Part shown: positions 1 to 6,821 of the stretch, piece by piece | Layout: each line of letters begins with the position of its first letter | Numbering within the stretch: position 1 is the first letter of the stretch | Assembly (NCBI GenBank): GCA_004356265.1 | Contig: SMXK01000193.1 | Span: 1-11,760, forward strand | Origin: Bacteroidota bacterium | GTDB lineage: Bacteria > Bacteroidota > Rhodothermia > Rhodothermales > UBA10348 | Length of the DNA: 11,760 bases | Direction: 5' to 3' | Program-made: the position numbers and the translations under genes | Notes under the pieces: generated by a model | Seen by the model: only the letters and a program-made list of their open reading frames with translations | Told to the model about the DNA's origin: nothing | Database searches by the model: none

Positions 1-95
1 GAAGTTTCGGATTCCGAGTCATAAGACTCACCGTCTGAACATGCAGCCAACAAACCAATCATCAGCAGCGGTATCACTTTAAATAAACGCAGCAT
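1..95 (-). CDS. Lipoprotein, N-terminal fragment (cut by window edge)
   Basis: Reading the minus strand from an ATG at 95 gives a frame that stays open to the window edge (31 codons). It starts MLRLFKVIPLLMIGLLAACS and continues DGESYDSESET. This is a typical type II signal peptide: a basic start, a hydrophobic core of about 14 residues and the lipobox L-A-A-C with Cys19 as the lipidated residue, followed by an acidic, Ser-rich linker. The mature protein should therefore be anchored to the inner or outer membrane. Its function cannot be judged because the rest lies outside the window. A weak GGTGA lies five bases before the ATG; a GTG nine bases upstream is the only other plausible start. The gene lies 81 bases downstream of the DinB-like lipoprotein on the same strand, so the two may be co-transcribed. 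Confidence 0.6.
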   Translation of the reverse strand, partial: MLRLFKVIPLLMIGLLAACSDGESYDSESET

Positions 96-176
96 CGCAT
101 TCACCAGTCGTTAATAATGAATTGTATCAGGGTCAAAAGTAGTCTAAAAAGGACTTTGTTGCTTAGAATTGAAAAA

Positions 177-893
177 TCAGAACGGATATTTATAGTGTGC
201 CTTCACCTGAGATATCTGCTCCAGATGACGTGAAGTGTGTCCACATATATAGATAAACCATTGGTGAGCATCCATTGGTTTGACATCCATTCCGGGAAAT
301 ACCTGTGCAAATCCCCGCAGATTCACCGTCGTATTTTGTAAGTACGCCAGAGTCAGCGCGCGTTCTCGTTTAAATGCCGACACGCCTTGTTCCACACTAT
401 CAAATACTCCTGCTGGCTGCAATTGGGACGGAGCAGCAAACGAGTTTGCCCGGTTACTGATGAACTCTATAACCTCCTTGTCCGTTTGATTTACACTCTG
501 CGCACGAGTCTCGTTTTCGGTCCCCTGAATCACATAGCTGTCAATCAACATCAGGAACAATCGTTCGGCTGAGACCAGATGTTCAGTGATCTCCGCGATG
601 CTCCATCGACTTTCGTGTTCGGAGTGTTTCCACTGCTGAGGAGTTAAATTCTGAATTGAATTAATTACAAAGACGCGAGAGGTCTCCAGTTCATTCAGGA
701 GTTCTGCGTTATTTCCTATGTAAATCTGCGCGACAACTGGCTCTGCCGTCCCCACCTGATCATCAGCCGAGACGACCACTTCTTCAGTTAATGAGTCTTC
801 AGCCCCTGCACCCTTGGTCTCCGACGACGAATCTGCGCCACAAGACGACACCATAATTGAGACGATTATTACGATTGCTGATCTGATTATCAT
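177..893 (-). CDS. DinB-superfamily lipoprotein (putative metal-dependent)
   Basis: 238 residues. The first 18 form a lipoprotein signal peptide (hydrophobic 5-15, lipobox V-S-S-C with Cys18). An acidic Ser/Glu-rich linker to about residue 55 follows, then a four-helix-bundle domain of the DinB/YfiT type. Visible family marks are L-T-P-Q-Q-W (83-88), W-S-I-A-E-I-T-E-H-L (97-106) and G-H-T-S-R-H-L-E-Q-I (218-227). His105, His219 and His223 sit where the family's three metal-binding histidines lie. Characterised members are nickel or zinc thiol-transferases or have no known reaction, so the substrate is unknown. An exported, lipid-anchored DinB protein is less common than the cytosolic form. 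This family is not DNA polymerase IV, despite the shared name. There is no Shine-Dalgarno sequence before the ATG. The gene diverges from the DUF2461 gene. Confidence 0.85.
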   Translation of the reverse strand: MIIRSAIVIIVSIMVSSCGADSSSETKGAGAEDSLTEEVVVSADDQVGTAEPVVAQIYIGNNAELLNELETSRVFVINSIQNLTPQQWKHSEHESRWSIAEITEHLVSAERLFLMLIDSYVIQGTENETRAQSVNQTDKEVIEFISNRANSFAAPSQLQPAGVFDSVEQGVSAFKRERALTLAYLQNTTVNLRGFAQVFPGMDVKPMDAHQWFIYICGHTSRHLEQISQVKAHYKYPF

Positions 894-1109
894 TGATAGA
901 AACTATGTTGTTTGAATAGGGCATGTTAACACTTCCAGAAAACCGCCTGAATTTACGTCTGATTTGTTTACCTGCGAAACATTGGATTTCGATTTGCACA
1001 TATTGCAAACGCCGAACAACGAGCCGAAATTGCATGCGATCGATACACACTGCCTGTTCATGCCATTCGCAAATTTGTTGGTGTCGGGTTAACTGAAGGA
1101 GAAGAGTCT
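894..1109. other. Divergent intergenic region with an in-frame open stretch
   Basis: 216 bases between two divergent genes, expected to hold both promoters; I find no convincing -35/-10 pair. On the plus strand the frame of the downstream DUF2461 gene stays open from about 963 to its ATG at 1110 without an ATG or GTG. It reads like protein (for example AHIANAEQRAEIACDRYTL). This may be chance, the end of a decayed gene, or an N-terminal extension using a rare start. Confidence 0.3.
1096..1101 (+). promoter_or_regulatory. Shine-Dalgarno site of the DUF2461 gene
   Basis: AAGGAG ends eight bases before the ATG at 1110 and fixes that start. It is the only strong ribosome binding site in the window; the other genes have none. 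Confidence 0.75.
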
Positions 1110-1796
1110 ATGAGTAACCCGTATATCACGCCAGATCTATTTTCGTTTCTTCGTGATCTCAACGCGAATAATAACCGGGATTGGTTTAATGCGAATAAAT
1201 CCCGGTACGTGGAAGTTTTGAAAGACCCGCTCCTGGAATTCATCAGTCACTTCGCACCTCTGCTTCATTCGATCAGCCCACACTTTCAGGCCATTCCAAA
1301 AGCAAATGGAGGTTCGCTTTTCAGGATATACAGAGATGTCCGATTCTCGGCCAACAAGGATCCCTACAAAACTCACGCCGGGATTCACTTCAGGCACGAG
1401 GCTGGCAAAAATGCCCATGCGCCCGGGTTTTATTTACACCTGGAACCAGGGTCTGTATTTGTTGCGGCTGGAACGTGGCGTCCTGAGGCCGAATTACTTC
1501 GGAATATTCGAAATACCATGGTCGAACATCCCGAGGAATGGGAGGCCATTGTAGATGACACCGCCTTTTCTGAAAACTTCAAACTCGCCGGCGATAGTTT
1601 GAAACGAGCGCCGAAAGGATTTATGCCGGATCATCCACTGATCAATGATTTGAAAAGAAAGGACTTTATCGCTGTTTGCGAGCTTGACGAGGACCACGCT
1701 TTTCGGTCAGATTTTATGGAATTGTTGGTCGATAAATGGAATATATGTAGTCCTCTGGTCCGTTTTTTAGCAGAGGCATCCGGTAATCCTTTCTAA
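1110..1796 (+). CDS. DUF2461 family protein (TIGR02453)
   Basis: 228 residues, full length for the family. Recognised by L-N-A-N-N-N-R-D-W-F (17-26), the central signature R-I-Y-R-D-V-R-F-S with K-D-P-Y-K-T-H (72-89), P-G-F-Y-L-H-L-E-P (105-113), a W-R-P at 123-125 and L-K-R-A-P-K-G-F (164-171). The family is widespread in Bacteroidota, Actinobacteria and fungi. No biochemical function is established, so none is given here. It has no signal peptide or membrane segment and should be cytosolic. The start is set by a good AAGGAG. It lies 92 bases upstream of the peroxiredoxin gene on the same strand, and co-transcription is possible but unproven. Confidence 0.9.
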   Translation: MSNPYITPDLFSFLRDLNANNNRDWFNANKSRYVEVLKDPLLEFISHFAPLLHSISPHFQAIPKANGGSLFRIYRDVRFSANKDPYKTHAGIHFRHEAGKNAHAPGFYLHLEPGSVFVAAGTWRPEAELLRNIRNTMVEHPEEWEAIVDDTAFSENFKLAGDSLKRAPKGFMPDHPLINDLKRKDFIAVCELDEDHAFRSDFMELLVDKWNICSPLVRFLAEASGNPF

Positions 1797-1888
1797 TTTT
1801 ACGGATCGTAATTTGAGCCGTCCCGAAGCCGATAAAAACGCTTTTAGACTGTTCATCATATCTACATTTATTTGGCTGTTATCAACAG

Positions 1889-2362
1889 ATGAGTTCAAGT
1901 TCAGTTATTGAGGCAGGCATGCCTGCTCCCGCTTTTGCCGGCCCGACTCAAACCGGAGAAAATATTTCACTTGGTGATTTCGAAGGCCGGAAAATTGCCC
2001 TGTATTTTTACCCGCGAGACAATACTCCAGGATGTACAAAACAGGCCTGCAACCTGCGCGACAACTACAAACTCCTCGATACTGAAGGCATCGCCATAAT
2101 AGGCGTCTCCGACGATCCGGTAGAATCACACGTCAAGTTTACCGATAAGTATGATTTGCCGTTTCCCCTTATAGCAGATACAGATAGGACTATTTTAAAT
2201 GCCTATGGAGTTTGGGCAGAAAAAAATATGTACGGAAGAAAATACATGGGTACAAAACGGGTCACCGTCCTGATCGATGAATCGGGTGTGATCAAACATG
2301 TGATCCAAAAGCCAAAAGTCAGGCAGCACGCCGAAGAGATCATCAAGCTCTTTTCTGATTGA
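1889..2362 (+). CDS. bcp: Thioredoxin-dependent thiol peroxidase, Bcp/PrxQ type
   Basis: 157 residues, the usual size for the family. It reduces hydrogen peroxide and organic hydroperoxides, using thioredoxin as electron donor, in the cytosol. The peroxidatic site is T-P-G-C (46-49) with Cys49; Cys54 (C-X4-C) is the resolving cysteine typical of the atypical two-cysteine PrxQ group. Arg124 in T-K-R-V-T-V-L-I-D completes the active site together with Thr46. Other marks are Y-F-Y-P-R-D-N (39-45), G-V-S-D-D (72-76) and F-P-L-I-A-D (92-97). No Shine-Dalgarno precedes the ATG. Instead TTATCAACA (1879-1887), a DnaA-box-like 9-mer, ends one base before the start codon. A single near-match of this kind can be chance. 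Confidence 0.95.
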   Translation: MSSSSVIEAGMPAPAFAGPTQTGENISLGDFEGRKIALYFYPRDNTPGCTKQACNLRDNYKLLDTEGIAIIGVSDDPVESHVKFTDKYDLPFPLIADTDRTILNAYGVWAEKNMYGRKYMGTKRVTVLIDESGVIKHVIQKPKVRQHAEEIIKLFSD

Positions 2363-2382
2363 TTTCAATCGGCCTGAATCAG
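2355..2382 (+). terminator. Possible stem-loop after the peroxiredoxin gene
   Basis: Two alternative small hairpins overlap the stop codon: GATTGA-TT-TCAATC (2357-2370) and CTGATT (2355-2360) pairing with AATCAG (2377-2382). Neither is followed by a run of T, so an intrinsic terminator is only weakly supported. Confidence 0.2.
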
Positions 2383-2437
2383 CGCCTTTCAGCGATTACT
2401 GAACGTACCCGAAAAGTCAACTTCTAACCCACTCTTT

Positions 2438-2482
2438 TTCTCCACATTATTGGTGTTGATAAGAAGTGTTCAGTGTGGAAAA
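2438..2482. promoter_or_regulatory. Cluster of three DnaA-box-like 9-mers upstream of dnaA
   Basis: Three close relatives of the TTATCCACA box lie within 45 bases: TTCTCCACA on the plus strand (2438-2446), and on the minus strand TTATCAACA (2462-2454) and TTTTCCACA (2482-2474). They lie about 100-145 bases before the dnaA start. Such a cluster fits autoregulation of dnaA by DnaA, or an origin sub-region. The 9-mers are seen directly; the role is inferred. Confidence 0.5.
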
Positions 2483-2500
2483 ATACAGGGGGGTGTGGCC

Positions 2501-2530
2501 TTGCCTGAACGACCGAATTCTGCCTACCAT
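2501..2530 (+). promoter_or_regulatory. dnaA: Weak promoter candidate for dnaA
   Basis: TTGCCT (2501-2506), an 18-base spacer and TACCAT (2525-2530) resemble a sigma-70 promoter, just downstream of the DnaA-box cluster and 54 bases before dnaA. The match is modest. A lineage with a Bacteroidota-type sigma factor may use other sequences. Confidence 0.25.
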
Positions 2531-2583
2531 AGGAGTACAATTATAAACACCCACCACACTCACTTTCAGGCCATTCTCCCTAG

Positions 2584-4092
2584 ATGGATTCCTCATCGGC
2601 GCAATTTTGGATAAAATGCAAAAAGTCTCTCGCAGACAGCATTCCTACCCAGCCATTTAATACATGGATCCAGCCTGTTAAACTGATATCAGTTTCGGAA
2701 AAAAACGATACCCCCAGTATTACACTCGGAGTTCGCGACGACTTTCACCGGCAGTGGCTCGATCAGCACTACGGTGCTGAGGTTGCACGAGCAATCGCTG
2801 AAGTTGCCGGCGGAACTCCTGAAATTACATACGAAGTCGTTGGATCATCAGTCGCAGAGCAGGAATTCGATCTCTTCTCACCCGCGAACCTGGCTGCGGA
2901 ATCGGCTGCGGCCGAAGCCAAAAATTCTCGGTTAAATTTTCAAGACGCAGGACTGTCGCGCACAGAGCCTCTCGGAGTTGAACAGCCCGGTACAAGCGGC
3001 AGATCGATTCAAAATCCTTCCTCGTATCGGCGGGAATCGGTCAGAAGTCCGATTCCGGAGACTTTGAATAAGCGGTATACGTTTGACACATTCATTGAGG
3101 CAGATTGCAACCGCCTTGCTCGGAGTGCCGGACTTGCAGTAGCCGCCCAGCCAGGAGCCACGAGCTTCAATCCGTTTCTTGTGTACGGACAGGTAGGCCT
3201 TGGAAAAACACATTTGGCCCATGCAATCGGCAATCAAATCAAGGAATCCTTTCCGAGAGCAAATGTCCTGTATCTAACAAGCGAGGCGTTTACAAATTTT
3301 TTCGTACAGGCAGTGAAAAAGAAAACGTTATCTGGATTCACAGAGACGTTTCAGCACGTTGACGTGCTCATTGTGGACGACGTTCAATTTTTCGGCGGAA
3401 AAGAGAAAACACAAGAGCAATTCTTCCATCTCTTTAACGATCTTCATCAGCGCGGCAAACAGATCATTCTGTGCGCTGACAGAAGCCCGGCAGAAATTGA
3501 TGGAATTGAAGAACGGTTGTTATCAAGATTTCGCTGGGGTCTGTCGGCGGATGTGCAACCTCCAGATCTGGAAACACGAATCGCGATTCTTCAGAAACAT
3601 GCAGAACGAGTGTCTCTGGAATTGCCTTTTGACGTAGTGGATTTCATCGCCTACAATGTCAAAGATAATATTCGACTTCTGGAGGGAGCCGTTAACCGAC
3701 TGCTTGCCCTGAGTCAGATTTCAAATCGACCGGTTGACCTGGCGCTCGCGCAGGAGGCGTTGCATGAAATCATCGACCGGCGCGTCCGGAAGACTATTTC
3801 GGCAGAAGGTATCCGAGAAATGATTGCGGAAAGTTTTGATATCGAGGTTGAGCAGCTGATTGGTAAAAGTCGAAAACGTCCGATTGTGGATGCCAGACAA
3901 GTTGCTATGTTTTTCTGCAAACACTTGACGCAGCTTTCTCTGGAAGCCATTGGAAAACGATTCGGCGGGCGGGACCACTCGACAGTTATTCATGCCTGCA
4001 GGGCTGTTCAAGCGAGGCTCGATACCGATCCTACGTTCAAGAAACATGCTGAGCAGATTGCTCAAAGATTCCAGACGCGGTTGCCTGACTGA
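2584..4092 (+). CDS. dnaA: Chromosomal replication initiator protein DnaA
   Basis: 502 residues, slightly long for DnaA because of the linker. Domain I (1-85) holds F-W-I-K-C and P-F-N-T-W-I-Q-P; domain II (about 86-160) is an Ala/Ser/Glu-rich linker. The AAA+ domain has Walker A G-Q-V-G-L-G-K-T-H (202-210), Walker B V-L-I-V-D-D-V-Q (261-268), sensor I around C-A-D-R (297-300), the arginine finger in L-L-S-R-F (Arg315) and sensor II N-I-R-L-L-E-G-A (Arg364). Domain IV ends in the DNA-binding signature G-G-R-D-H-S-T-V-I-H-A (461-471). ATP-bound DnaA binds 9-mer boxes at oriC and opens the duplex. No Shine-Dalgarno is seen before the ATG. Instead of dnaN, the next gene is mreB after a 258-base gap. 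Three DnaA-box-like sites lie upstream and three more beyond mreB. Confidence 0.98.
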   Translation: MDSSSAQFWIKCKKSLADSIPTQPFNTWIQPVKLISVSEKNDTPSITLGVRDDFHRQWLDQHYGAEVARAIAEVAGGTPEITYEVVGSSVAEQEFDLFSPANLAAESAAAEAKNSRLNFQDAGLSRTEPLGVEQPGTSGRSIQNPSSYRRESVRSPIPETLNKRYTFDTFIEADCNRLARSAGLAVAAQPGATSFNPFLVYGQVGLGKTHLAHAIGNQIKESFPRANVLYLTSEAFTNFFVQAVKKKTLSGFTETFQHVDVLIVDDVQFFGGKEKTQEQFFHLFNDLHQRGKQIILCADRSPAEIDGIEERLLSRFRWGLSADVQPPDLETRIAILQKHAERVSLELPFDVVDFIAYNVKDNIRLLEGAVNRLLALSQISNRPVDLALAQEALHEIIDRRVRKTISAEGIREMIAESFDIEVEQLIGKSRKRPIVDARQVAMFFCKHLTQLSLEAIGKRFGGRDHSTVIHACRAVQARLDTDPTFKKHAEQIAQRFQTRLPD

Positions 4093-4350
4093 CACTCGTT
4101 ATCGTACGTGACTCAGAAATTTCAGTAGAGCTGGTCGACGCTATGCCATTCCGTGTCTGATCGGTATTAAAATGTGCCATTTTGGACGTGTTTAGTATAT
4201 CCGCAGGATTGGAAACAATTCCTTGCCTCCCTATTTTCGGCCATCTCCGACTTGCCTTCTTCTTGTCGGAGAAAATCGCAACATTTCGTTATCAATCCTA
4301 CATGCAGAATCCGATTTTGAATCCGGGTTTTTGCGCTTACGGTATTTTCC
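4093..4350 (+). other. Gap between dnaA and mreB with an inverted repeat
   Basis: 258 bases without a convincing gene. It holds the inverted repeat TCTCCGAC (4244-4251) / GTCGGAGA (4265-4272), an 8-bp stem with a 13-base pyrimidine-rich loop. No T run follows, so it is more likely a leader structure or regulatory site for mreB than a terminator of dnaA. The region upstream of mreB is rather AT-rich, but I cannot assign a clear promoter. Confidence 0.35.
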
Positions 4351-5373
4351 TTGGCACGATTCACTGACCTCTTTAATTTCGCTACCGATATCGCCATTGA
4401 TCTTGGGACAGTGAATACCCTGATTTACATCAAGGGTAGAGGCATTGTGCTCAATGAACCGTCAATTGTTGCTTTGAACCGAACGACCAGGAAAGTTCTG
4501 GCGGTTGGATACGAAGCCGAACAAATGCATGAGCGCACCCATCGTGAGATTGAGACGATCAGGCCTCTGAGAGACGGAGTGATCGCCGACTATGAAGTCG
4601 CCGAACAACTTATTCGGCATCTGATCAGAAAGGTCCAGACGAACTGGATGTCAGCGATCCGCCGCATGGTGGTCTGTGTTCCGAGCGGAATCACGGAGGT
4701 GGAGAAACGAGCGGTTCGAGATTCTGCAGAACACGCAGGAGCCAGGCAGGTCTATTTGATAGACGAACCTATGGCAGCCGCCATCGGCATCGGATTGAGT
4801 GTTTCGGAGCCTATCGGCAACATGGTGGTAGACATCGGAGGTGGCACAACTGAAATCGCTGTCATCGCACTTTCGGGAATTGTGATCGATGAATCGATCC
4901 GGGTTGGCGGAAATGAGATTGACAACGCGATTGTTCAGTACTTCAAGCGCAACCACAATCTTCTGATCGGACACAGGACGGCAGAACGGATCAAGAAAGA
5001 AGTCGGTAGTGCAGTTGAACTGGAGCCCGAACTCGAACTATCTGTCAAAGGTCGTGACCTCGTGAGTGGTATTCCTAAGATTCGAACCATCTCGTCAGAA
5101 GATGTTCGGGAAGCATTACGGGATCCGATCGCACAAATTGCATCTGCCGTGATCCGGTGCCTGGAACGGACGCCCCCAGAGCTCGGCGCTGACATTCTTG
5201 ACCGCGGAATCATGCTTACCGGTGGGGGTTCGATGTTGAAGGGACTCGACGAACTGATCCGAGGAAGAGTTGACCTGCCTGTGTACGTCGCAGAAGATCC
5301 CTTGACTGCGGTTGTCCGAGGAACCGGCCAGGTTTTAGAAGACATCGACGGGTACGAGAAAGTATTGTCTTAG
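4351..5373 (+). CDS. mreB: Rod shape-determining actin homologue MreB
   Basis: 340 residues, normal length. MreB polymerises on the inner membrane and guides the elongasome that lays down peptidoglycan in the lateral wall. Visible marks are the phosphate-1 loop D-I-A-I-D-L-G-T-V-N-T (13-23), V-L-N-E-P-S-I-V-A (33-41), R-P-L-R-D-G-V-I-A-D (71-80), phosphate-2 D-I-G-G-G-T-T-E-I-A-V (161-171), and the adenosine motif M-L-T-G-G-G-S-M-L-K-G-L (288-299). The N-terminus M-A-R-F-T-D-L-F-N-F fits the usual amphipathic membrane anchor. The start is TTG: the frame has a TGA at 4318-4320 and no ATG or GTG before the conserved core. No Shine-Dalgarno is visible. mreC, mreD and the PBP2/RodA genes that often follow are absent; a palindrome and a convergent gene come next. 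Confidence 0.97.
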   Translation: MARFTDLFNFATDIAIDLGTVNTLIYIKGRGIVLNEPSIVALNRTTRKVLAVGYEAEQMHERTHREIETIRPLRDGVIADYEVAEQLIRHLIRKVQTNWMSAIRRMVVCVPSGITEVEKRAVRDSAEHAGARQVYLIDEPMAAAIGIGLSVSEPIGNMVVDIGGGTTEIAVIALSGIVIDESIRVGGNEIDNAIVQYFKRNHNLLIGHRTAERIKKEVGSAVELEPELELSVKGRDLVSGIPKIRTISSEDVREALRDPIAQIASAVIRCLERTPPELGADILDRGIMLTGGGSMLKGLDELIRGRVDLPVYVAEDPLTAVVRGTGQVLEDIDGYEKVLS

Positions 5374-5378
5374 AGGTT

Positions 5379-5411
5379 CGTGTTTTCGCGCGAAAACACG
5401 CTCCTGGAGCG
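5379..5411 (+). terminator. Perfect 22-bp palindrome plus second hairpin after mreB
   Basis: Five bases after the mreB stop lies a perfect palindrome (5379-5400) with 11-base arms CGTGTTTTCGC / GCGAAAACACG and no loop. It overlaps a second hairpin, CGCTCC-T-GGAGCG (5399-5411). The position suggests transcription termination, but no T tract follows. A palindrome without a loop is also a good protein-binding site, so an origin-linked or operator role is possible. Confidence 0.45.
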
Positions 5412-5431
5412 TAGTTCCGCATCGTCGATTG

Positions 5432-5655
5432 TTCAGTACTGGTCACACCACGGAAAATTCAATATCCACAGGTTATCCACGTGACACGAATTACGTAGTT
5501 ATACGTATTACGATTGTGTCTTTTTGAGGCTTCTTGAAAACATGATTTGTAAGATGTTGTTTTTTATGAGCTTAGATCAATTTTCTGCAATTCTATCAGA
5601 TTGACACACCACTAAATCGGTGTTTCTCGATGTTATCCACGCGTCATCAACATCG
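5432..5655. other. oriC: Candidate replication-origin element (DnaA boxes plus AT-rich DNA)
   Basis: Non-coding stretch between the convergent mreB and DUF1835 genes. It holds the 8-bp palindrome CAGTACTG (5434-5441), two adjacent DnaA-box-like 9-mers in the same orientation, ATATCCACA (5462-5470) and TTATCCACG (5473-5481), and a third, TTATCCACG (5633-5641), closely followed by TCATCAACA (5644-5652). Between them (about 5488-5600) the sequence is clearly AT-rich with T runs, and could serve as an unwinding element. Known bacterial origins combine these parts near dnaA. Against this, boxes are few and both flanking genes point toward the region. The sequence parts are seen; origin function is inferred. 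Confidence 0.4.
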
Positions 5656-6594
5656 TTATGGATTGATTTGGCATCCACCGATCCAACGCACTGGAGCATG
5701 GTTTCTCGCTGATTTAGAGCCAGCAAGGACGGCACCGCCAAGTGGAGTGATTTCGAAGCTTGTTGTCGGGAATGTCGCGTCGGCATAGTCCGATTCCCGG
5801 TCTGTCTTGATCAGCTCCCGATTCTCAGATAACATCCCGGTCAGAACGTGTTCGAACGATCCGTCACCCATGAAAATTACTTCCTCCGTTTTCTGTTGTG
5901 CACGGAATAATTGGCCTCCAGAGAGTGGTCCATCTTCGAGGCACCTCAGGATGGTTCGTTCTGTTCTGGATATTCCGTCCTTCTCGCCCGGAATCTCTTC
6001 GAGCATCCGATTTAGTGCGCTGCTGAGAAACGGTAACGTATCCACCGCCTCATTTTCTTGAAAAACCTTGAGTCGCCCTGGCTTGGATGAAGTAAATGCA
6101 CGCCACGCCTCGGTTGCCATGTTTATCTGTGCGGATGACACAGCGCGTCGGGACTCAAAATCTGCAGCGAGTTGATCAACCGGTGTCAGCCCTATATAAT
6201 GATCGTGACAGATCATAGACAGATTCAGACTGCGGGTTTGAAGCCTGCCAATCTCGAATAATATTTGGATGAGTTGCAATTGGTCATACAAGTCGTGCTC
6301 GAACCATAAAATAATTTCTTCCGGCTGATCTGCACCTTTTTTGATGGCGTCCAAAAACTGATCATCTCTTTTTTTGAATCGGTCCCGGATTTCTTCCTCG
6401 TTTCCCCATCCCCGACCTGTGATAAATTTTGCTCGTATGCCGGAGAGTTCCTCCAACGAGTCTGCTGCCGGCACCGGGCCATCGTGCAACACGTCGTCCC
6501 AGGACATGTACGTCCCGTTTATCCCGGCATTTCGGATCGCATCAACGCCACTGGAGCCATTGGTGATTATCAGTCTAATTCCGTTGTCTGGCAT
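5656..6594 (-). CDS. DUF1835 domain-containing protein
   Basis: 312 residues. The N-terminal DUF1835 half shows I-I-T-N-G-S-S-G-V-D-A-I (9-20), W-D-D-V-L-H-D-G-P-V-P (32-42) and the strong family motif W-F-E-H-D-L-Y-D-Q-L-Q-L-I-Q-I-L (97-112). The C-terminal part looks like a winged-helix segment: S-R-T-E-R-T-I-L-R-C-L at 209-219, then T-P-L-G-G-A-V-L at 283-290, ending in R-W-I-G-G (303-307). Relatives are often annotated as sigma-factor-like, but I see no sigma region 2 or 4 and would not repeat that claim. No function is established. It has no signal peptide. No Shine-Dalgarno lies before the ATG. The stop abuts the DnaA-box-containing region, and the gene is convergent with mreB. Confidence 0.85.
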   Translation of the reverse strand: MPDNGIRLIITNGSSGVDAIRNAGINGTYMSWDDVLHDGPVPAADSLEELSGIRAKFITGRGWGNEEEIRDRFKKRDDQFLDAIKKGADQPEEIILWFEHDLYDQLQLIQILFEIGRLQTRSLNLSMICHDHYIGLTPVDQLAADFESRRAVSSAQINMATEAWRAFTSSKPGRLKVFQENEAVDTLPFLSSALNRMLEEIPGEKDGISRTERTILRCLEDGPLSGGQLFRAQQKTEEVIFMGDGSFEHVLTGMLSENRELIKTDRESDYADATFPTTSFEITPLGGAVLAGSKSARNHAPVRWIGGCQINP

Positions 6595-6627
6595 TAATAT
6601 CGTTTTTTGTGCTGCTCTTAAGAATTA

Positions 6628-6756
6628 CTATCTTCTTCTCGTCCGCCACCGAGCTCGTATCGAACGAGGGTCAATAAAGCGTCTGATTTCCCCATAATCA
6701 ATGTCCTTATGAATTTCCTTTCTCGAGCGGAAGAAGTCTTTCCTGACATCAATCAT
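6628..6756 (-). CDS. Possible small basic protein, 42 residues
   Basis: A short open frame lies in the 227-base gap between the polymerase and DUF1835 genes, on the same strand as both. It starts at ATG 6756 and ends at TAG, followed directly by TAA. The product begins MIDVRKDFFRSRKEIHKDID and ends in an Arg cluster, R-A-R-W-R-T-R-R-R. It has about 13 Arg and 3 Lys in 42 residues and an alternating charge pattern, so it could be a helical nucleic-acid-binding peptide. There is no Shine-Dalgarno, but most genes here lack one. Upstream in frame the reading stays open to a TAA at about 6803 without another ATG, GTG or TTG. I do not recognise a family. It could also be a chance ORF. Confidence 0.3.
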   Translation of the reverse strand: MIDVRKDFFRSRKEIHKDIDYGEIRRFIDPRSIRARWRTRRR

Positions 6757-6821
6757 ATTCTCGGACGGGCGGAAGCATACTGCTGATACTGCCTCGAGGG
6801 CCTGTTAACGAGCCCTGGTTG

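Noticed and set aside
177..893. Reading the DinB-family lipoprotein as DNA polymerase IV because of the shared name.
   Set aside because: The sequence has the DinB four-helix histidine pattern, a lipobox and only 238 residues; no polymerase motifs.
923..1096. A 57-codon plus-strand ORF from ATG 923.
   Set aside because: Composition rich in Cys, Arg and Ser, like an out-of-frame translation, no binding site and no recognisable motif.
1778..1806. Imperfect stem-loop at the end of the DUF2461 gene (ATCC, bulged G, GTAA pairing with TTAC, GGAT).
   Set aside because: Bulged, long loop, overlaps the stop codon and lacks a T tract; not reportable as a terminator.
1281..2576. A 16-base exact repeat, CACTTTCAGGCCATTC, at 1281-1296 (inside the DUF2461 gene) and 2561-2576 (just before dnaA).
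   Set aside because: Only two copies, no matching flanks, one copy inside coding sequence; probably coincidence, though the chance for a window this size is low.
5471..5490. A parS-like site around CACGTG at 5478-5483, and parS-like arms in the palindrome at 5379-5400.
   Set aside because: The first matches only about 11 of 16 positions of the parS consensus; the second has the wrong centre and length. No parA or parB is in the window.
5656..6594. Annotating the DUF1835 protein as a sigma factor.
   Set aside because: No sigma region 2 or 4 motifs are visible; only a possible winged-helix segment.
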